From Priapulus caudatus (taxonomy: Eukaryota; Priapulida; Priapulimorpha; Priapulimorphida; Priapulidae), in contig NW_014577109.1 in NCBI RefSeq assembly GCF_000485595.1, positions 32,869 to 71,147 on the forward strand: DNA of 38,279 bases, given 5' to 3'. The notes under the pieces were generated by a model. It was not told the DNA's origin. It did no database searches and worked only from the letters and a program-made list of their open reading frames with translations. The position numbers were made by a program, and so were the translations under genes. This document shows, in pieces, positions 10,193 to 25,614 of the stretch. Position 1 is the stretch's first letter. Each line of letters opens with the position of its first letter.

Positions 10193-13100
10193 GTAATGTA
10201 TTCCCGATACGTTATCAATTAACTCCCGAAAACGTAGTCGATCTGATATTATTTTAATTGCGTATTAATTTTAAAAGACTATCCTATGGTTTCAGTGTTT
10301 TTTGAGTCAGTACCTTTCATGTATGATCGCAGTGTCGTAGTTATTTTGCACGCGTGGTCCGGCTGGATAGCCATGCAAAAACATTGAAGCAGTGATGATA
10401 CTGATAGTGATAGGACCACAGGCACTTGAAGCATTTCAACTGTAAACACACGCCGGCGCCATTGCGCGCCCACTGACACATAAATATAGAGCAGGTGTGA
10501 AAGCGCGATCCCAAAAATTCGCTCGACGCTCGCTGTATTTCTTACGATTTCAACACAAATACACATCAAACAGTTTCCATCTTTGCTGCTAATTGAAGTA
10601 CAGTGTTCACTTGTTGTAGAAATATTATGCCTCACTTCAAAACCGAGCTGTGTCACGCGAAATCACACAAAGACTGTCGAAATTCTCGCGTTCGCTAGCA
10701 CTGCGCGCGTGATTGTAACAAGTTTAAGTACATGGCGGATGGCAGCGCACCGCCATCACGCAAAGATGGAAGCTGTTTGATGTGTATTTGTGTTGAAATC
10801 GTAAGAAATACAGCGAGCGTCGAGCGAATTTTTGGGATCGCGCTTTCACACCTGCTCTATATTTATGTGTCAGTGTGCGCGCAATGGCGCCGGCGTGTGT
10901 TTACAGTTGAAATGCTTCAAGTGCCTGTGGATAGGACTAGATACAATAATGTAACCAGCGAAAAAAATACACGGGAGCGGCGAGCGATTTCGCTCCCGTC
11001 AGCTTTCAAAGCGCTCTGGTAACAACAATTACGAGAGCGAAAATTTTGGAAGCTACGAGAAAAAATCGCTCCCGTGCCGCCGGCAGCGTTACGACCCATT
11101 CCTCAACGTAGACAGCTAGGGTATCCAAAACATCTAGAGCTGCATGAACTCCCTCAACGCATGATTCGCCACACGAACAAAAACTCGTGATAGTCTATAA
11201 GAAATCAATGTGTTTTTATAACCGCGTAACAATAAGTTTATATATCGCAGGGGTTATTGTGGGAAGTTAGGGCACGACCAGTGACACCTGACACGCACGT
11301 AATCAAAGCTGTTTTCTGAATTCGTTACGTAGAAAGTGGACTGTTTTTATTCAGGTAGATATTTAGAAGAAATGTAAACTGTATATATTTGAAGATTCTA
11401 GGCACTTGTAACTTTGTGGATGTGCGGCAGCATTGATAGATCTATGCATGGGGGTACCGTGGACTGGGGAAGAGAAAAACNNNNNNNNNNATTTCGCCAA
11501 AGCATAATCTTGACTTTTGTTTGGGAAACACCTTTACGATAATTAGACACAATTTCTGAGACATTATTAGAGTCAGTGCATTAAAATTATGAAAATTTTA
11601 ACAAAATCATGCTATGAAAAAGTAGCTCTGGCCAAGCTTAAAATAGCTCCCGTAAACAAAATTACGAGAGCTCTTTTTTTCATACAAAATCAAAAAAGAG
11701 CTCTCGTAATAAAAAAAGTATTTTTTAGGCTGAATGTAACCCAAACCCAGGATAGGGTTACAAAGCGTCGCTATGGTTTTCTGTGGAGGAAATTGAGGGA
11801 ACCCCTGAGTGAATCACTCAGGGCGGTTTGCTGGTGCGTTTTCAGAGACTAGAACTTCCAAACTGGGTTTATTCTCAACACGAACCTTTCTCCGCTATCT
11901 TGGAACTTACTATGTATCACAATACTCTGTATTAAACTAATATAACCTGTTACAAAAATTAGAAGTGACGAGCGGCGAATATAGTATATACTGAGCGCCA
12001 TTTCTGTTGACCTGTGACGTACTTCGGTTTGAAGAGCGGATTCACCGACCAATCGGAGGGCGCTGCGTTTGCCGATCGCTATGCGCATTGGGAATGCGTA
12101 CGTCACAGGTCAACAGAAATGGCGCTCAAAATATCCGCCGCTCGTCATTTTGAATTTTTGTGACAGGTTATATTAGTTTAATACAGAGTATTGTGATACA
12201 TAGTAAGTTCCAAGATAGCGGAGAAAGGTTCGTGTTGAGAATAAACCCAGTTTGGAAGTTCTAGTCTTTGAAAACGCACCAGCAAACCGCCCTGAGTGAT
12301 TCACTCAGGGGTTCCCTGAATTTCCTCCACAGAAAACCATAGCGACGTGTTGTAACCCTATCCTGGGTTTGGGTTACATTATTGTATCTATGATAGGACT
12401 AGCTTCAAAAAACGGTATTGCTAGAGTTAGAACACCGTTAGTGTATAGACAATCCGTCGCACAGCCTGGTCGGGCTATGATAGGACACAGGCAAGTTTTC
12501 CCGTGGAGCAGTTCCAGGACTTATTGGGGTTAATGGTTTGAGCTTGAGGTTACATATCTGGTACGAAACTAATAAATTTACTCAATCTCTGTAACAATAA
12601 CATGCCCCGTACTAGTTAAACAGCAAAACATTACCACAGGCACAGTCACTGAGTCAGAATATGTGAATTGCTGCGCCTACTCTTCCGCAAGGAACATTGT
12701 CATTGCCATCGACCGTACTGTAGCCGTCTCTTAAGTGTTTTCAGGTATAAAACAGGGCTACAGTGTCGTAGCTAGATGGTCAAAAGCTTATCAAATAAAC
12801 AGGAGTATGATTAGTACTTCACCATCTATTCCCAATTATACATGTTACTCGATTGCTGATGCCACCTCAGTTAATCAACATCTCTCGACATAGCACTGGC
12901 AGTATTTATCTGGATGGTGCTAGGCCACATCATGTGCCTGCCTGCGCCCTAAAAAATGCTTGCTGGGAATACATTATGAAAGCAAAGCATGTCGAGAATT
13001 GCAACTAGCAGTAGAATTCGGGTTGTTTTTAACTAGCTTTCTTGTTCGTATTAATTTAAGCCAAGTCTATTCCTTTTTTCTTAGCCGTTCACAAAGTTTG

Positions 13101-16100
13101 TTGAGGCTGGCCGCATTGCCTACATTCCGTTTGGAACTGACCATGGCAAGCTGTGTGTTATTGTTGACGTAATTGATCAAAACAGGGTAAGTTATTGAAA
13201 AAGTTTGTGAATTATGATTTGCTGGTAAAGCAAAAGAGGTTTCGATGTGCCATGTGTGTGTGTGTGCGTGCCTGTGTGTAGTTAATTTACATTTGTCAAG
13301 GTTGGTTGAGTAGCCAAATCATAGAAAAATTGGTTTGGTATTATAATCAGGTGATTTTTCTTGAAGTTTGAAACAGATTAAGGTAAGAATAACCATGACT
13401 CATTAAAGCGAAAAGTGCAAGGGGACAATTAAACACATTGGGATCATTTCTAGTGAATGCATTTGTGATTAGTTTATCATTCCGAATTGTTACTATCATT
13501 TTTAGCTCATCTGACATAGTCAGATGCAGCTTGTAGAATCGCTTGTCCGTCCGTCCGTGCGTCCGGTCGGTCGTCCGTCAACAGTTGGGCACAAATCTTA
13601 ACCGCTCGACGTACGGTCACGATATTCGGGTCGTTGGGGGGGATCGTCAAAACGAGTTGGCATGTCGAAGCTGGGGGTCAAAGGTCAAAGGTCAAGAGGT
13701 GTAAAAGAAGGGGGAACATTCACTCCTTAACTTAAGGTATAGGGAGGAAATGCAGAATTGCGGCACAAATCTAAACGGCTTGACCTAGGCTCGTGATAGT
13801 CGGTGTATAGCATCATGGTAGGAAAATGCCATCACCTGTGGCCAAATTGGAGGTCACAGTCCAAAGGTCAGCTGCGGCACAGGGCAGATTTAGACATTTT
13901 CTGAGGACATGGTCTGCGCAGAGCCAATTGAAAAACTTTTTTGTTTCAGCGGTGACCTAGCATTTTTTGGGCTTTATTGAACGGACATGAAATGTCCCTT
14001 CTGCTGACATGCCGAAGAGTAAGTGTTCGATAACCTTTTGACCTCCCAAGCAGAGGGTAAACATGGATTTGTTCACATGTACAACAAAGGACTGAACTGC
14101 TTTGCTATATATTAGAGGCCATACCTTGTTTTGGGTCAATGTGAGGCTACAGTTGCACAGTTTAATTGCAAAGGCCAACATGCTTTGTTGAGACAAGGTT
14201 TACGCTCCTTAAATATATGATTTTCTAAAAGCAGTCGTTTATAGCACCCGCCATTAGAGCCTGTAAGGTGAATGATGAATCAGTGAATGCTCACGGATTG
14301 CAAAACACAGGCATGCATGGCTTGGCAGCGCCTTCTTAATCATAATTGTTGCCTGCCAACGCTGCCAAATGCCAGCCTGCTTAACTCACAGCTTGAGCAA
14401 CTGCCTGATAACTCTACTTGGATTTTAGCTGTACCTACTGTACGATTTCAGGAACTGATGCCATCCTTTGAGATTATTGATGTTACGACTTGCAAGACGC
14501 GCACATCTCGCGGCAACTATAGGGCCTAGTTTAAATAGATTTTATTCTCATGTAACTTGTTAAGACGAATAAATAATAACTAGTACCATATTATAATATA
14601 TAAATATTACTTTTCATCTTGAATCTTAACATATATCATTGTAGCTATTGGCCGTTGCGTATCCCATTTACGCAGTTGTTGCGAACATAAGCTGTTACAT
14701 AGAAATATTAGAGACACTAAATTATGATTTTCTATGACTTGTTTACACTCATGGGGCATAGAGAAGAAGCATTATTAAGGGGGCAGTAAAAGGCATCATC
14801 GGCTGGGTTTAAGTGATTTTTTTAATATAATTAAGAGAGAGAGAGAAAGTCTGATAGATAAAGAGAGAGAGAGTAGTAAATTGAGACGGGGACAGGAAAA
14901 CGGTGATACGGTGTGTATGCGAGCGGGAAATCAGGGGTACAATTAGGGTCTGTTGCGAGATGTTGTGCAAGGGATGGGAGGTAGGGAGCAGGGGGAGGAG
15001 GTCGAAGGTAGGGGAGGGAGATGGGAGTTAAGGGGGGAAGTGAGAGGCAAGAGGAGTGAAGTGGGAGCAGAGGGGGAGGGAGGTGGGACGCAGTGGGGAG
15101 GGAGGTGGAGAGAAGGACTCCCCGCCCCCTCTAATTAAACTTGGAGATCCATGCTCATATGTTGAAAATCTTTTATAGATAGATAAAAATTAGATAGCTG
15201 TGAATCTATGACACAAATTCGAAGTGAAAGGCAAGTATCATGTTAATAAAATAAACCAAAATCGCATGGGGGGAGATAGTGAGCGTGTCCTAACATGAGT
15301 GTACGCAAACTGCGTATCTGCATATCTGCGCCTAACAAATGTGTCACTACGCACGACTGAAGTTTATAACCGTAGCAACAGACCCCAGATGAGCTCAGCC
15401 GCTCTGCGGCTCTTGTTAATTTTCTGTGTGTAGCTAACTCATTAGTAACGTCGTGCGAAGAGTTGGTAGTGACTAAATATTAGTACAGTGCCTTTACAAT
15501 GCATTTCCATCTCTGAACTATAGGCACTGATTGATGGACCATGTAGTGGAGTGAAACGTCAGGAAATCAACTTCAAGCGTATGCACCTCACCAAGTTCCT
15601 TCTCAAACTCCATCACTCTGCCCGCACACGCACCGTGCGAAAGGCATGGGCAGAAGCTGGAATTGAGAAGCAGTGGAAGGAGACAACATGGGCCAAAAAG
15701 ATCGATGCCAGAGAAAAGGTAGCATAGAAAATTAAAAACAACTCCCGATAAACAACCCGGCAATCACTTGCACTCATACTCAGATTCAAGCAATACACAG
15801 ACCCGAGGGACAACAGAAAATCAAACAGACATCCCACATGCCAGACATGACAGAGAGACATGTGAGATGATCACACTACTAGAGGCAGTTTAGGTTGCAC
15901 CATAGTATATTTCAAAGTTGTCATATCAATATGTTTACACACTACATCAACACGGCAGGTGCTTGTGATCATCAAAAATACTTGGCAGTATCTTTTGTGC
16001 TATTTAGTCAATTTTCGAATGTTTTTTTATGAATAACTTTGTAATTTGTCAACAGATTTAACATCTACACATATTAAGAATGCTTGTACCAAATGTGCAT

Positions 16101-17835
16101 TCTATTTGTTTCAGAGAGCTGTAATGTCAGACTTCGATCGGTTTAAGCTGATGAAGGCAAAGCAGATGGTAAGTCTTCATAGCATAATTTAAGGGATTAG
16201 AGTGTTCCTTAGTAAAACTGTGTATGGGTGGTAAAAACGTTTGGATTTCTTCAGGATCACAATTAACCATTTTTGGTTCAGTTTCTGACATCTTGTGTAA
16301 ACGAAAGTTAATGAGATATATATATTAGGGCTGTAACGATCCACCGAAATCGAATCGGATCGCGATTCTCTTCCCTCGATCCGATCCTCGATATTTTTTC
16401 CCGTATTTTCGATTCCACTTCGATACCACTTTTTTCCTCCAATAGATGGCGGCACTACACTATACTGTTGAGTGTTACTCACCAATGTTACTCACCGGCT
16501 GTGCAGTGTATATATACTCTCTAGACTCTCTAGTCTATTCACCATTTAGTATTCATTTGCAATTTCTAATAATTTATTATTGCAAAATAATGAAAATATA
16601 AAAAATAAGATAACATTTTACTATTTTGGGAATCGAATCGAGAGGCTTGTGTATCGTACAGCCCTAATATATATACATGTTTTAGTCAAATTACTGAGTA
16701 AAAAATCTGATAAAAATGGTGGTCATTGTGAAATCTATACAGCCCAATTTTGAAAATGTGATAGATGTCTACTAGTCATACCCACATTTGTCAAACTTAA
16801 AAATGTTATTAAAGGGATGCTTTCCTCTAGAATTTGAGAGTATATTATGATCGAAAGAATCGTTATTTTTGGGTGCTGATATGACACCAGTCACCGTGCT
16901 GCCACCCTGAAAAAGTTGCGCATTTGCCAATTTATTTTGCACGTTACAGACTGAGGGCTAATCACAAACGTGCAATTATATTTGTACCTAAATGCTATTT
17001 AACCGAACGATATTCATTTTAGGACAAGTTTATCCATATAACTGAAACCGTATGTCGTTTATAAGATATTGCAATCCTTCTGCTCTTAAATTAAGAAATA
17101 AGAAACACCATCGGTCTGTAGCCTGCAGCCGAAACGTTGCTTTGCGCAACTTTTCAGTGCGTGCGCTGCCAGTGGCGCCACCGTCGTTGTAAGCAACGGT
17201 ATAGCTGTCAGTTTTAAAACAAACAAAAATATTTCTAATAAATATTGAACCATAAAACTTTTTATGAAGCGTAATATTAACCTATCTTGGCTGAAAATAT
17301 ATGAAGAACCTAGATAAATGTATCCCTTTAAACCTGGGGCCCATTGTCAGAAATATCAAAAAGTAAGGCTAATGTTACAAGAATACAAGATGTGAGCATC
17401 ATGACATATCAAAATATCCAAAACACGAGAACAACCACAATTTGTAAATGTTTGCTTTGGTGAACGATCGGTAGATAAGTAGTGTTTCAGGTGTGTTTTT
17501 CATGAAAAGGTTTTACCAATCTATCAAAAGTACAATGTCTCTATAATTGCATTTATTTCTTCTGTGTTTTAAAGTTACGAGAATATCTAGGATCTCATGT
17601 TAATTCTTCATTCTGATAACTATACATGTTTATTTTAACAGTCTATGAGTCAAAGTTAATGGGAAGACTAACTTTGTTTCTGAAAACGAAACCCTGGTAT
17701 AGTATTGCTTGTCGTCTGTAAGCAGATTTTTTGTTTCAGAGAAATCGTTTGATCCGCCATGAGATGGGGAAGCTGACTTGGGCTAAGAAGGGAAAGCAGC
17801 CACGAGTGTGGAAAAGGGCGGAGAAGGCAAAATAA
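10190..17835 (+). CDS. RPL14: 60S ribosomal protein L14 (eL14), 5 exons
   Basis: Structural protein of the large cytosolic ribosomal subunit. Coding exons: proposed ATG-only end of exon 1 (10190-10192), then 13085-13186, 15524-15718, 16115-16168 and 17740-17835 (TAA 17833-17835). Every intron is GT/AG and every junction is phase 0, giving 149 residues. Seen: N-terminal KOW-type region [14 protein letters not shown]...[16 protein letters not shown]; central [11 protein letters not shown] and [14 protein letters not shown]; the family signature [20 protein letters not shown] (about 104-123); and a basic tail ending KRAEKAK. It lacks the long alanine/lysine tail of the human protein (about 215 residues) and is nearer the yeast length (about 138). 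Exons 2-5 are certain. Exon 1 is inferred from a pyrimidine tract, a 26-nt G-start leader, an ATG with GT directly after it, and the need for a start before [10 protein letters not shown]. Intron 1 (10193-13084) is full of transposons and contains an N gap; introns 2 and 3 also hold elements. Confidence 0.9.
10417..10929. mobile_element. 513-bp foldback element with 8-bp target duplication (GATAGGAC)
   Basis: Arms of about 170 bp (10417-10585 and 10761-10929) are near-perfect inverted copies, so both strands encode the same spurious peptide. The ends are CACAGGCACTTGAAGC and its complement. GATAGGAC directly flanks both ends (10409-10416 and 10930-10937). Eight-bp duplications are typical of hAT-type transposases; with no transposase here the class is inferred. 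Lies in RPL14 intron 1. Confidence 0.8.
11481..11490. other. Assembly gap (10 Ns)
   Basis: Ten consecutive N. The size is probably arbitrary; unseen sequence may be missing inside the repeat-rich RPL14 intron 1. Confidence 0.99.
11661..11710. repeat. 19-bp-arm hairpin ATTACGAGAGCTCTTTTTT
   Basis: Positions 11661-11679 pair perfectly with 11692-11710 around a 12-bp loop. The motif ATTACGAGAGC also occurs at about 11028, so it is probably a subrepeat of the surrounding element. Confidence 0.8.
11734..12379. repeat. Large foldback, arms of about 290 bp
   Basis: The left arm (11734 to about 12027) and right arm (about 12096-12379) are inverted copies with few differences, from ATGTAACCCAAACCCAGG outside to TTGACCTGTGACGTAC inside, around a spacer of about 70 bp. 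Its right end coincides with the right TIR of the 10940-12391 element. The arms are still very similar, which suggests a young element or gene conversion. Confidence 0.85.
13499..15417 (+). mobile_element. Interspersed repeat family A, copy 1 (RPL14 intron 2)
   Basis: Begins TTTTTAGCTCATCTGAC with an internal hairpin (CATCTGAC/GTCAGATG), then a GTCCGTCC tract, and ends at a hairpin AGCCGCTCTGCGGCT followed by CTTGTT. It matches 17958-19457 in blocks, for example CTTAACTTAAGGTATAG, GACATTTTCTGAGGACATGG and AAAGGACTGAACTGC. It is about 1.1 kb longer than the net length of copy 2, mainly between about 14110 and 15350. No transposase was seen, and the class is unresolved. Confidence 0.7.
14833..15118 (+). 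repeat. Polypurine (GA-rich, then G-rich) tract in RPL14 intron 2
   Basis: GAGAGAGAGA runs around 14835-14875 lead into about 160 bp (14958-15118) of almost pure purine with many GGG and GGGG runs on the transcribed RNA sense. It could form G-quadruplex or triplex structures. The low-complexity reading frame here is not a gene. Confidence 0.8.
16325..16667. mobile_element. hAT-like MITE in RPL14 intron 3
   Basis: The left end TTAGGGCTGTAACGAT and the right end ATCGTACAGCCCTAA are inverted repeats differing by one base gap. The outer flanks are both (AT)n, compatible with an 8-bp duplication ATATATAT, though the microsatellite hides the exact border. The 343-bp interior is AT-rich and non-coding. 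TAGGGCTGT-type ends are characteristic of hAT elements. Confidence 0.75.
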
Positions 17836-17836
17836 A
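17831..17836 (+). terminator. AATAAA poly(A) signal overlapping the RPL14 stop codon
   Basis: The sequence AAAATAAATAAT at the end of RPL14 contains AATAAA that uses the TAA stop itself; a T/GT-rich stretch (ATTTTGTATAG) follows about 20 nt later. If used, the 3' UTR would be only about 15-30 nt. No other AATAAA is obvious in the next 120 bp before the repeat starting at 17958. Confidence 0.45.
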
Positions 17837-17957
17837 TAATTCTCTGTATAAGATTTTGTATAGCAGAAAAAAAATGATGTTCCATCAGTTTGTTTTTGCT
17901 TTTGTATGAATATCTGCATTACATTTACTTGTAATATGAAAATGATCATGGCATTAG

Positions 17958-19457
17958 TTTTTAGCTCAGCTGACGAAGTCAGATGCAGCTTGTAGAATCG
18001 CATGAATGTCCGTCCGTGTGTCAACAGTTACGGCACAAATCTTAACCGCTCTATGTACGATCTTGATATTCGGGACGTCAGGGGTGATCGCGAAAACAAC
18101 TCGCGATGTCGAATTTGGGGGTCAAAGGTTGAGATGTGTCAATGGAGGGGAATATTTCCCCCTTAACTTAAGGTATAGGAGGAAATACGGAAATGCGGCA
18201 CAAATCTCAACGGCTCGACCTACGCTCTTAAAATGAGTATTGCGAGAATTTTGCTCAGAAAAACTAAATATAGCTGAATATAGTCTCACCTGACAGCGAA
18301 AATATCACTGATTACACCAACATTCAAAACACCAAGATTTTATGCAGTTATAGCATAGAAAAATTGATTTTACCACATCATACCAGCAATAAATTTCTTC
18401 GTGTCACGACTTTCAAAAATCACAAATGGCGTCTCGAACAAGCAAACATAATTAAAACAAAGGGGCATCTATTTGTGTGTGATAATCCGCAGTGTTGATA
18501 TATCGATTTGATCCACCTCTCTCCGTCTTCGTTATAGTCCCTAGGACTTTTGAAGACTAATATTTATGAGGTTACAACTTACCGTACACTCCTGTTTGTG
18601 TTACGCTACTAATACTATGGACCTCTGTGTTTACATCTGACCAAAAATATCTCCGGTGCGATTTTTGCATTACTGCACCCTTGTTGACGTCTCGCGGTAC
18701 CGCGAGAAAGTGCGAGACATGACAGCGAAAATCGACAAGAGAACGCAAAATTGTAATCTTGCATGATTTTGTCTTTGCATGAGGTTCTAAGACATTTTAT
18801 TGTTATTTCAAACAATTACTGTTAGTCAAGCAACAACGGTAGGCATCATGAGAGTAAGAATAAACACTGAAAAACGCTGAAAAAAACTCGCAATAATCGC
18901 TTTAATATTCCGTGTATAGTGAGATGGGGAGGAAACCCATCACCAGTGCGAAATTGGAGGTCAAAGGGCAGTGGGGAAAAGGTCAGATATCAGACATTTT
19001 CTGAGGACATGGTATAACGGATCGAGTGCAAAACTCTTTTGTTTCAGCGCTGACCTACCATTTTTATCACTTTATTGAAAGGACCATGAAATCTACTTTC
19101 CGCTGACGTGCGAAGGTTAAGTGTCTGATAACCTTTTGACCCTCAAGAGGAGGGTTAAACATGGATTTGTTGACTGTTAACAAAGGACTGAACTGCTTTT
19201 GCTATTAGAGCTCCACCCGCCCCTCTCCCCACCACCACCACTACGCTCGCGCTGGACACATCCATGATAACGTTAATATAGCGAAGTCATTAAAGTTACA
19301 CAGCTATATCATTATTACTGTACTACTGGTATAGCAAAGCCTATCAACGCGGTGGCGGGAGGGCGCACTTGATTGATTCGGTTGCCAGTGAGTTTATCAG
19401 ATGAATACCCGGTTACAGTACACATCAGTTGAGCGCTGTCGCTCTGCGGCACTTGTT
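17958..19457 (+). mobile_element. Interspersed repeat family A, copy 2, interrupted
   Basis: Same family and orientation as 13499-15417, starting TTTTTAGCTCAGCTGAC and ending GCTCTGCGGCACTTGTT. It is split by an inserted element at 18232-18901. It begins about 120 bp after the RPL14 stop codon and fills most of the space towards the PSMD7 3' end. The region 19458-20397 has no feature I recognise. Confidence 0.7.
18232..18901. mobile_element. TTAA-inserted element nested in family A copy 2
   Basis: Aligning the two family A copies shows that 670 bp are extra here, exactly between TTAA at 18228-18231 and TTAA at 18902-18905. The termini AATGAGTATTGCGAG and (reversed) AGCGATTATTGCGAG are inverted repeats sharing TATTGCGAG. 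A TTAA duplication points to piggyBac or Kolobok transposases. The interior includes the palindrome CTCGCGGTACCGCGAG (about 18692) and no transposase. Confidence 0.75.
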
Positions 19458-20397
19458 TATATGTACATATTTATTCAGAAAAAGTATTACATGCTTGCAG
19501 AACTTTCTGTGAATCTAATGAGTTTTCTCCCCAATATAGAAACTTGAATGAATATGTATCAGTACAATAAGTCTGTACCACTTTCAGATACATGTAATTT
19601 CCTACCCAAAGTCTAAATTGCATAGTTTAATGGGATGGGAAAACCTGGTACTGTAAACTAGTAAATCACCAAGGGTGCAAGGCATCGGGGTAAAAACTGC
19701 CACTGGGTATCGATAATAATCAATCTATAATATACCAAATTCGCCCTGTCAAGTTGTGCTCATCATCCTGTAATATAGATTTTGCTCCTAGCCTCACCTC
19801 ACCCCCAATTTACGATTAATGACATTTCACTACATTTGCCCAATAACGAGTTTTATATTTTGAGCGAGGTATGAAGCAAGTATTTTTGGCTCATATGTGG
19901 CTATCTGCATAACCAGAGAGATTTTTTAAATGAGATTTTTCTTAGTTCTTATACCAAAAGTGGCACATTAATTCTAGGAACCAAATAGTATGCCTTATTG
20001 ATACATTTTAAACAACCAGTATGAAAGTTTTCTATTTTACATAAGGGTTTCCTCAGGATAATACACTAGTAGGGGTAAGGTACTTGGTTAATGGACCCTA
20101 ATGAAAGACAAAACAACTGAAATGATCAAACACCAAGTAATCAATCCGTTTTACCACTGGCCACATTCAACTTCGCTTTGGTGCATCAATGACTGTCTCA
20201 AACACACAAAAAAGGTTGAACACTCCATAGCACAAACTCAGTGGATAAAATGTAGTTGGGGATGCTATCTGTAATTAAGAGTGGCTGTAACAGAATAGAA
20301 TTATTTTTGCAATGCAACTGTAGCGTGTTTAATGTGGTGATGTAGCAGCTTTAGACACAATTGAGTAGTGGTTGCTAACAAACTTGGTGGCGCAAAC

Positions 20398-20403
20398 TTT
20401 ATT
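20398..20403 (-). terminator. PSMD7 poly(A) signal AATAAA
   Basis: TTTATT on the plus strand reads AATAAA for the PSMD7 transcript, about 105 nt after its stop codon. This is a normal distance for a short 3' UTR. Confidence 0.6.
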
Positions 20404-20508
20404 TCACACAAATGATGGATTTTACAAAACAGACACAAATGGCATGGCAATGAGTCAATTATATATATAATACAGGAAATTTCACATCTAAAAATGATGA
20501 TGCGTCCA

Positions 20509-24608
<4,100 letters not shown>

Positions 24609-24707
24609 GTCTTAGTATGATTTATCAAGTACCTACTCTCCAATTTTAGGCACAATGCCGGTAAAATCGAGATGACTGTCCAAGTTTCAAAAGCAACATG
24701 GCGTCTG

Positions 24708-24712
24708 ATTGG
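24708..24712 (-). promoter_or_regulatory. CCAAT box upstream of PSMD7
   Basis: ATTGG on the plus strand gives CCAAT on the PSMD7 strand about 100 bp upstream of its ATG, within the only stretch (24609-24811) between the gene and an inserted transposon. A short motif, so only suggestive. Confidence 0.3.
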
Positions 24713-24817
24713 ATGCTGCTGCCACCTACAATGATTTTTTATTAACTTTGGCAATGTGACACAAACAGATAGATAAGTGTGACAGCTAAGTACCCAGTCC
24801 GATCAAAGGAGGGACTG

Positions 24818-25062
24818 CAGGCCCGTAGCCAGTTTTATATTGGGGGGGGGGTTCGTTTTTAAATGTTGGCAATTTGTGAGGGCGCGAGGCGACCGAGCAG
24901 GGGGAGGGTGTGGGAGGGGGTGTCCCCCCCACACGATGGATATTTTGCAATTATTACACCAAAATGGAGCGATCTGGTGCATACCTGAGGTGAAATATAA
25001 AATTCTTGTTTTTTTTTGCTCGGGGGGGGGGGTCGTGCGAACCCCTCCTGGCTACGGGCCTG
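24818..25062. mobile_element. 245-bp MITE with 15-bp TIRs and 6-bp duplication
   Basis: CAGGCCCGTAGCCAG at 24818-24832 is inverted exactly at 25048-25062. GGACTG flanks both sides (24812-24817 and 25063-25068). The interior has G-runs near both ends. It inserted about 200 bp upstream of the PSMD7 start codon, close to its promoter. The superfamily is uncertain. Confidence 0.85.
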
Positions 25063-25068
25063 GGACTG

Positions 25069-25614
25069 TATAGAATAATTACAACTGTTACTGTGGCAAC
25101 TACCTCACTTAGATTTGGGGGAAAAATACTAACATTAAAATAAAGCCACCCACCACTAGCTACGGCCCGGCATTGTAGCCAATTAATTTTACTCTGCTTG
25201 CAGGTCGTGGCTTCTTTATTGAAACTTTACTCTAAAATTAAAAATCATTCCCTTCGCATGACGTGCGGAACAGAGCGCTGCTAGATGTAGACCTGTTTGC
25301 AGATTATCTTGCTTCAACTTTTACATATTTCGGTTTATTACAACTTTTAATATATACCTACATAAATGATTTGCCAGATTTAATGAAAATTCAATAACTA
25401 ACTACTGTTAAAAATATGATATATAAAAACTTTGAAATTGGTGATATTACCTATTAAATCTATTTTCATCGAGCTGAAAATTGTATAAACCCCTATGCCA
25501 ACAGGTTTTCAACGCAGACACAGAGCTACTAAGAAATACTGCATTGTTGGTTAGAAAAAAACAAAACGAAATGTAAAACATTCATGAAGGAAAAGGGCAT
25601 ATAAATCGTATCGC

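Larger units (their letters stand above)
10940..12391. mobile_element. About 1.45-kb element with 17-bp TIRs and GATAGGACTA flanks
   Basis: GATACAATAATGTAACC (10940-10956) is inverted exactly at 12372-12388. GATAGGACTA flanks the element at 10930-10939 and 12392-12401, with 3 nt between right TIR and flank. A 9-10 bp duplication would suit Mutator-like elements. It contains the large foldback 11734-12379, a small hairpin 11661-11710 and the N gap, so its true length is unknown. No transposase is seen. In RPL14 intron 1. Confidence 0.65.

Noticed and set aside
10279-11022. Two frames on opposite strands encoding the same 50-residue peptide, suggesting a duplicated gene
   Set aside because: They lie in the two arms of one foldback transposon; identity of the peptide follows from the inverted DNA repeat.
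13499-19457. Family A as a Helitron because of its terminal hairpin
   Set aside because: It lacks the 5' TC and 3' CTRR ends and insertion between A and T; left unclassified.
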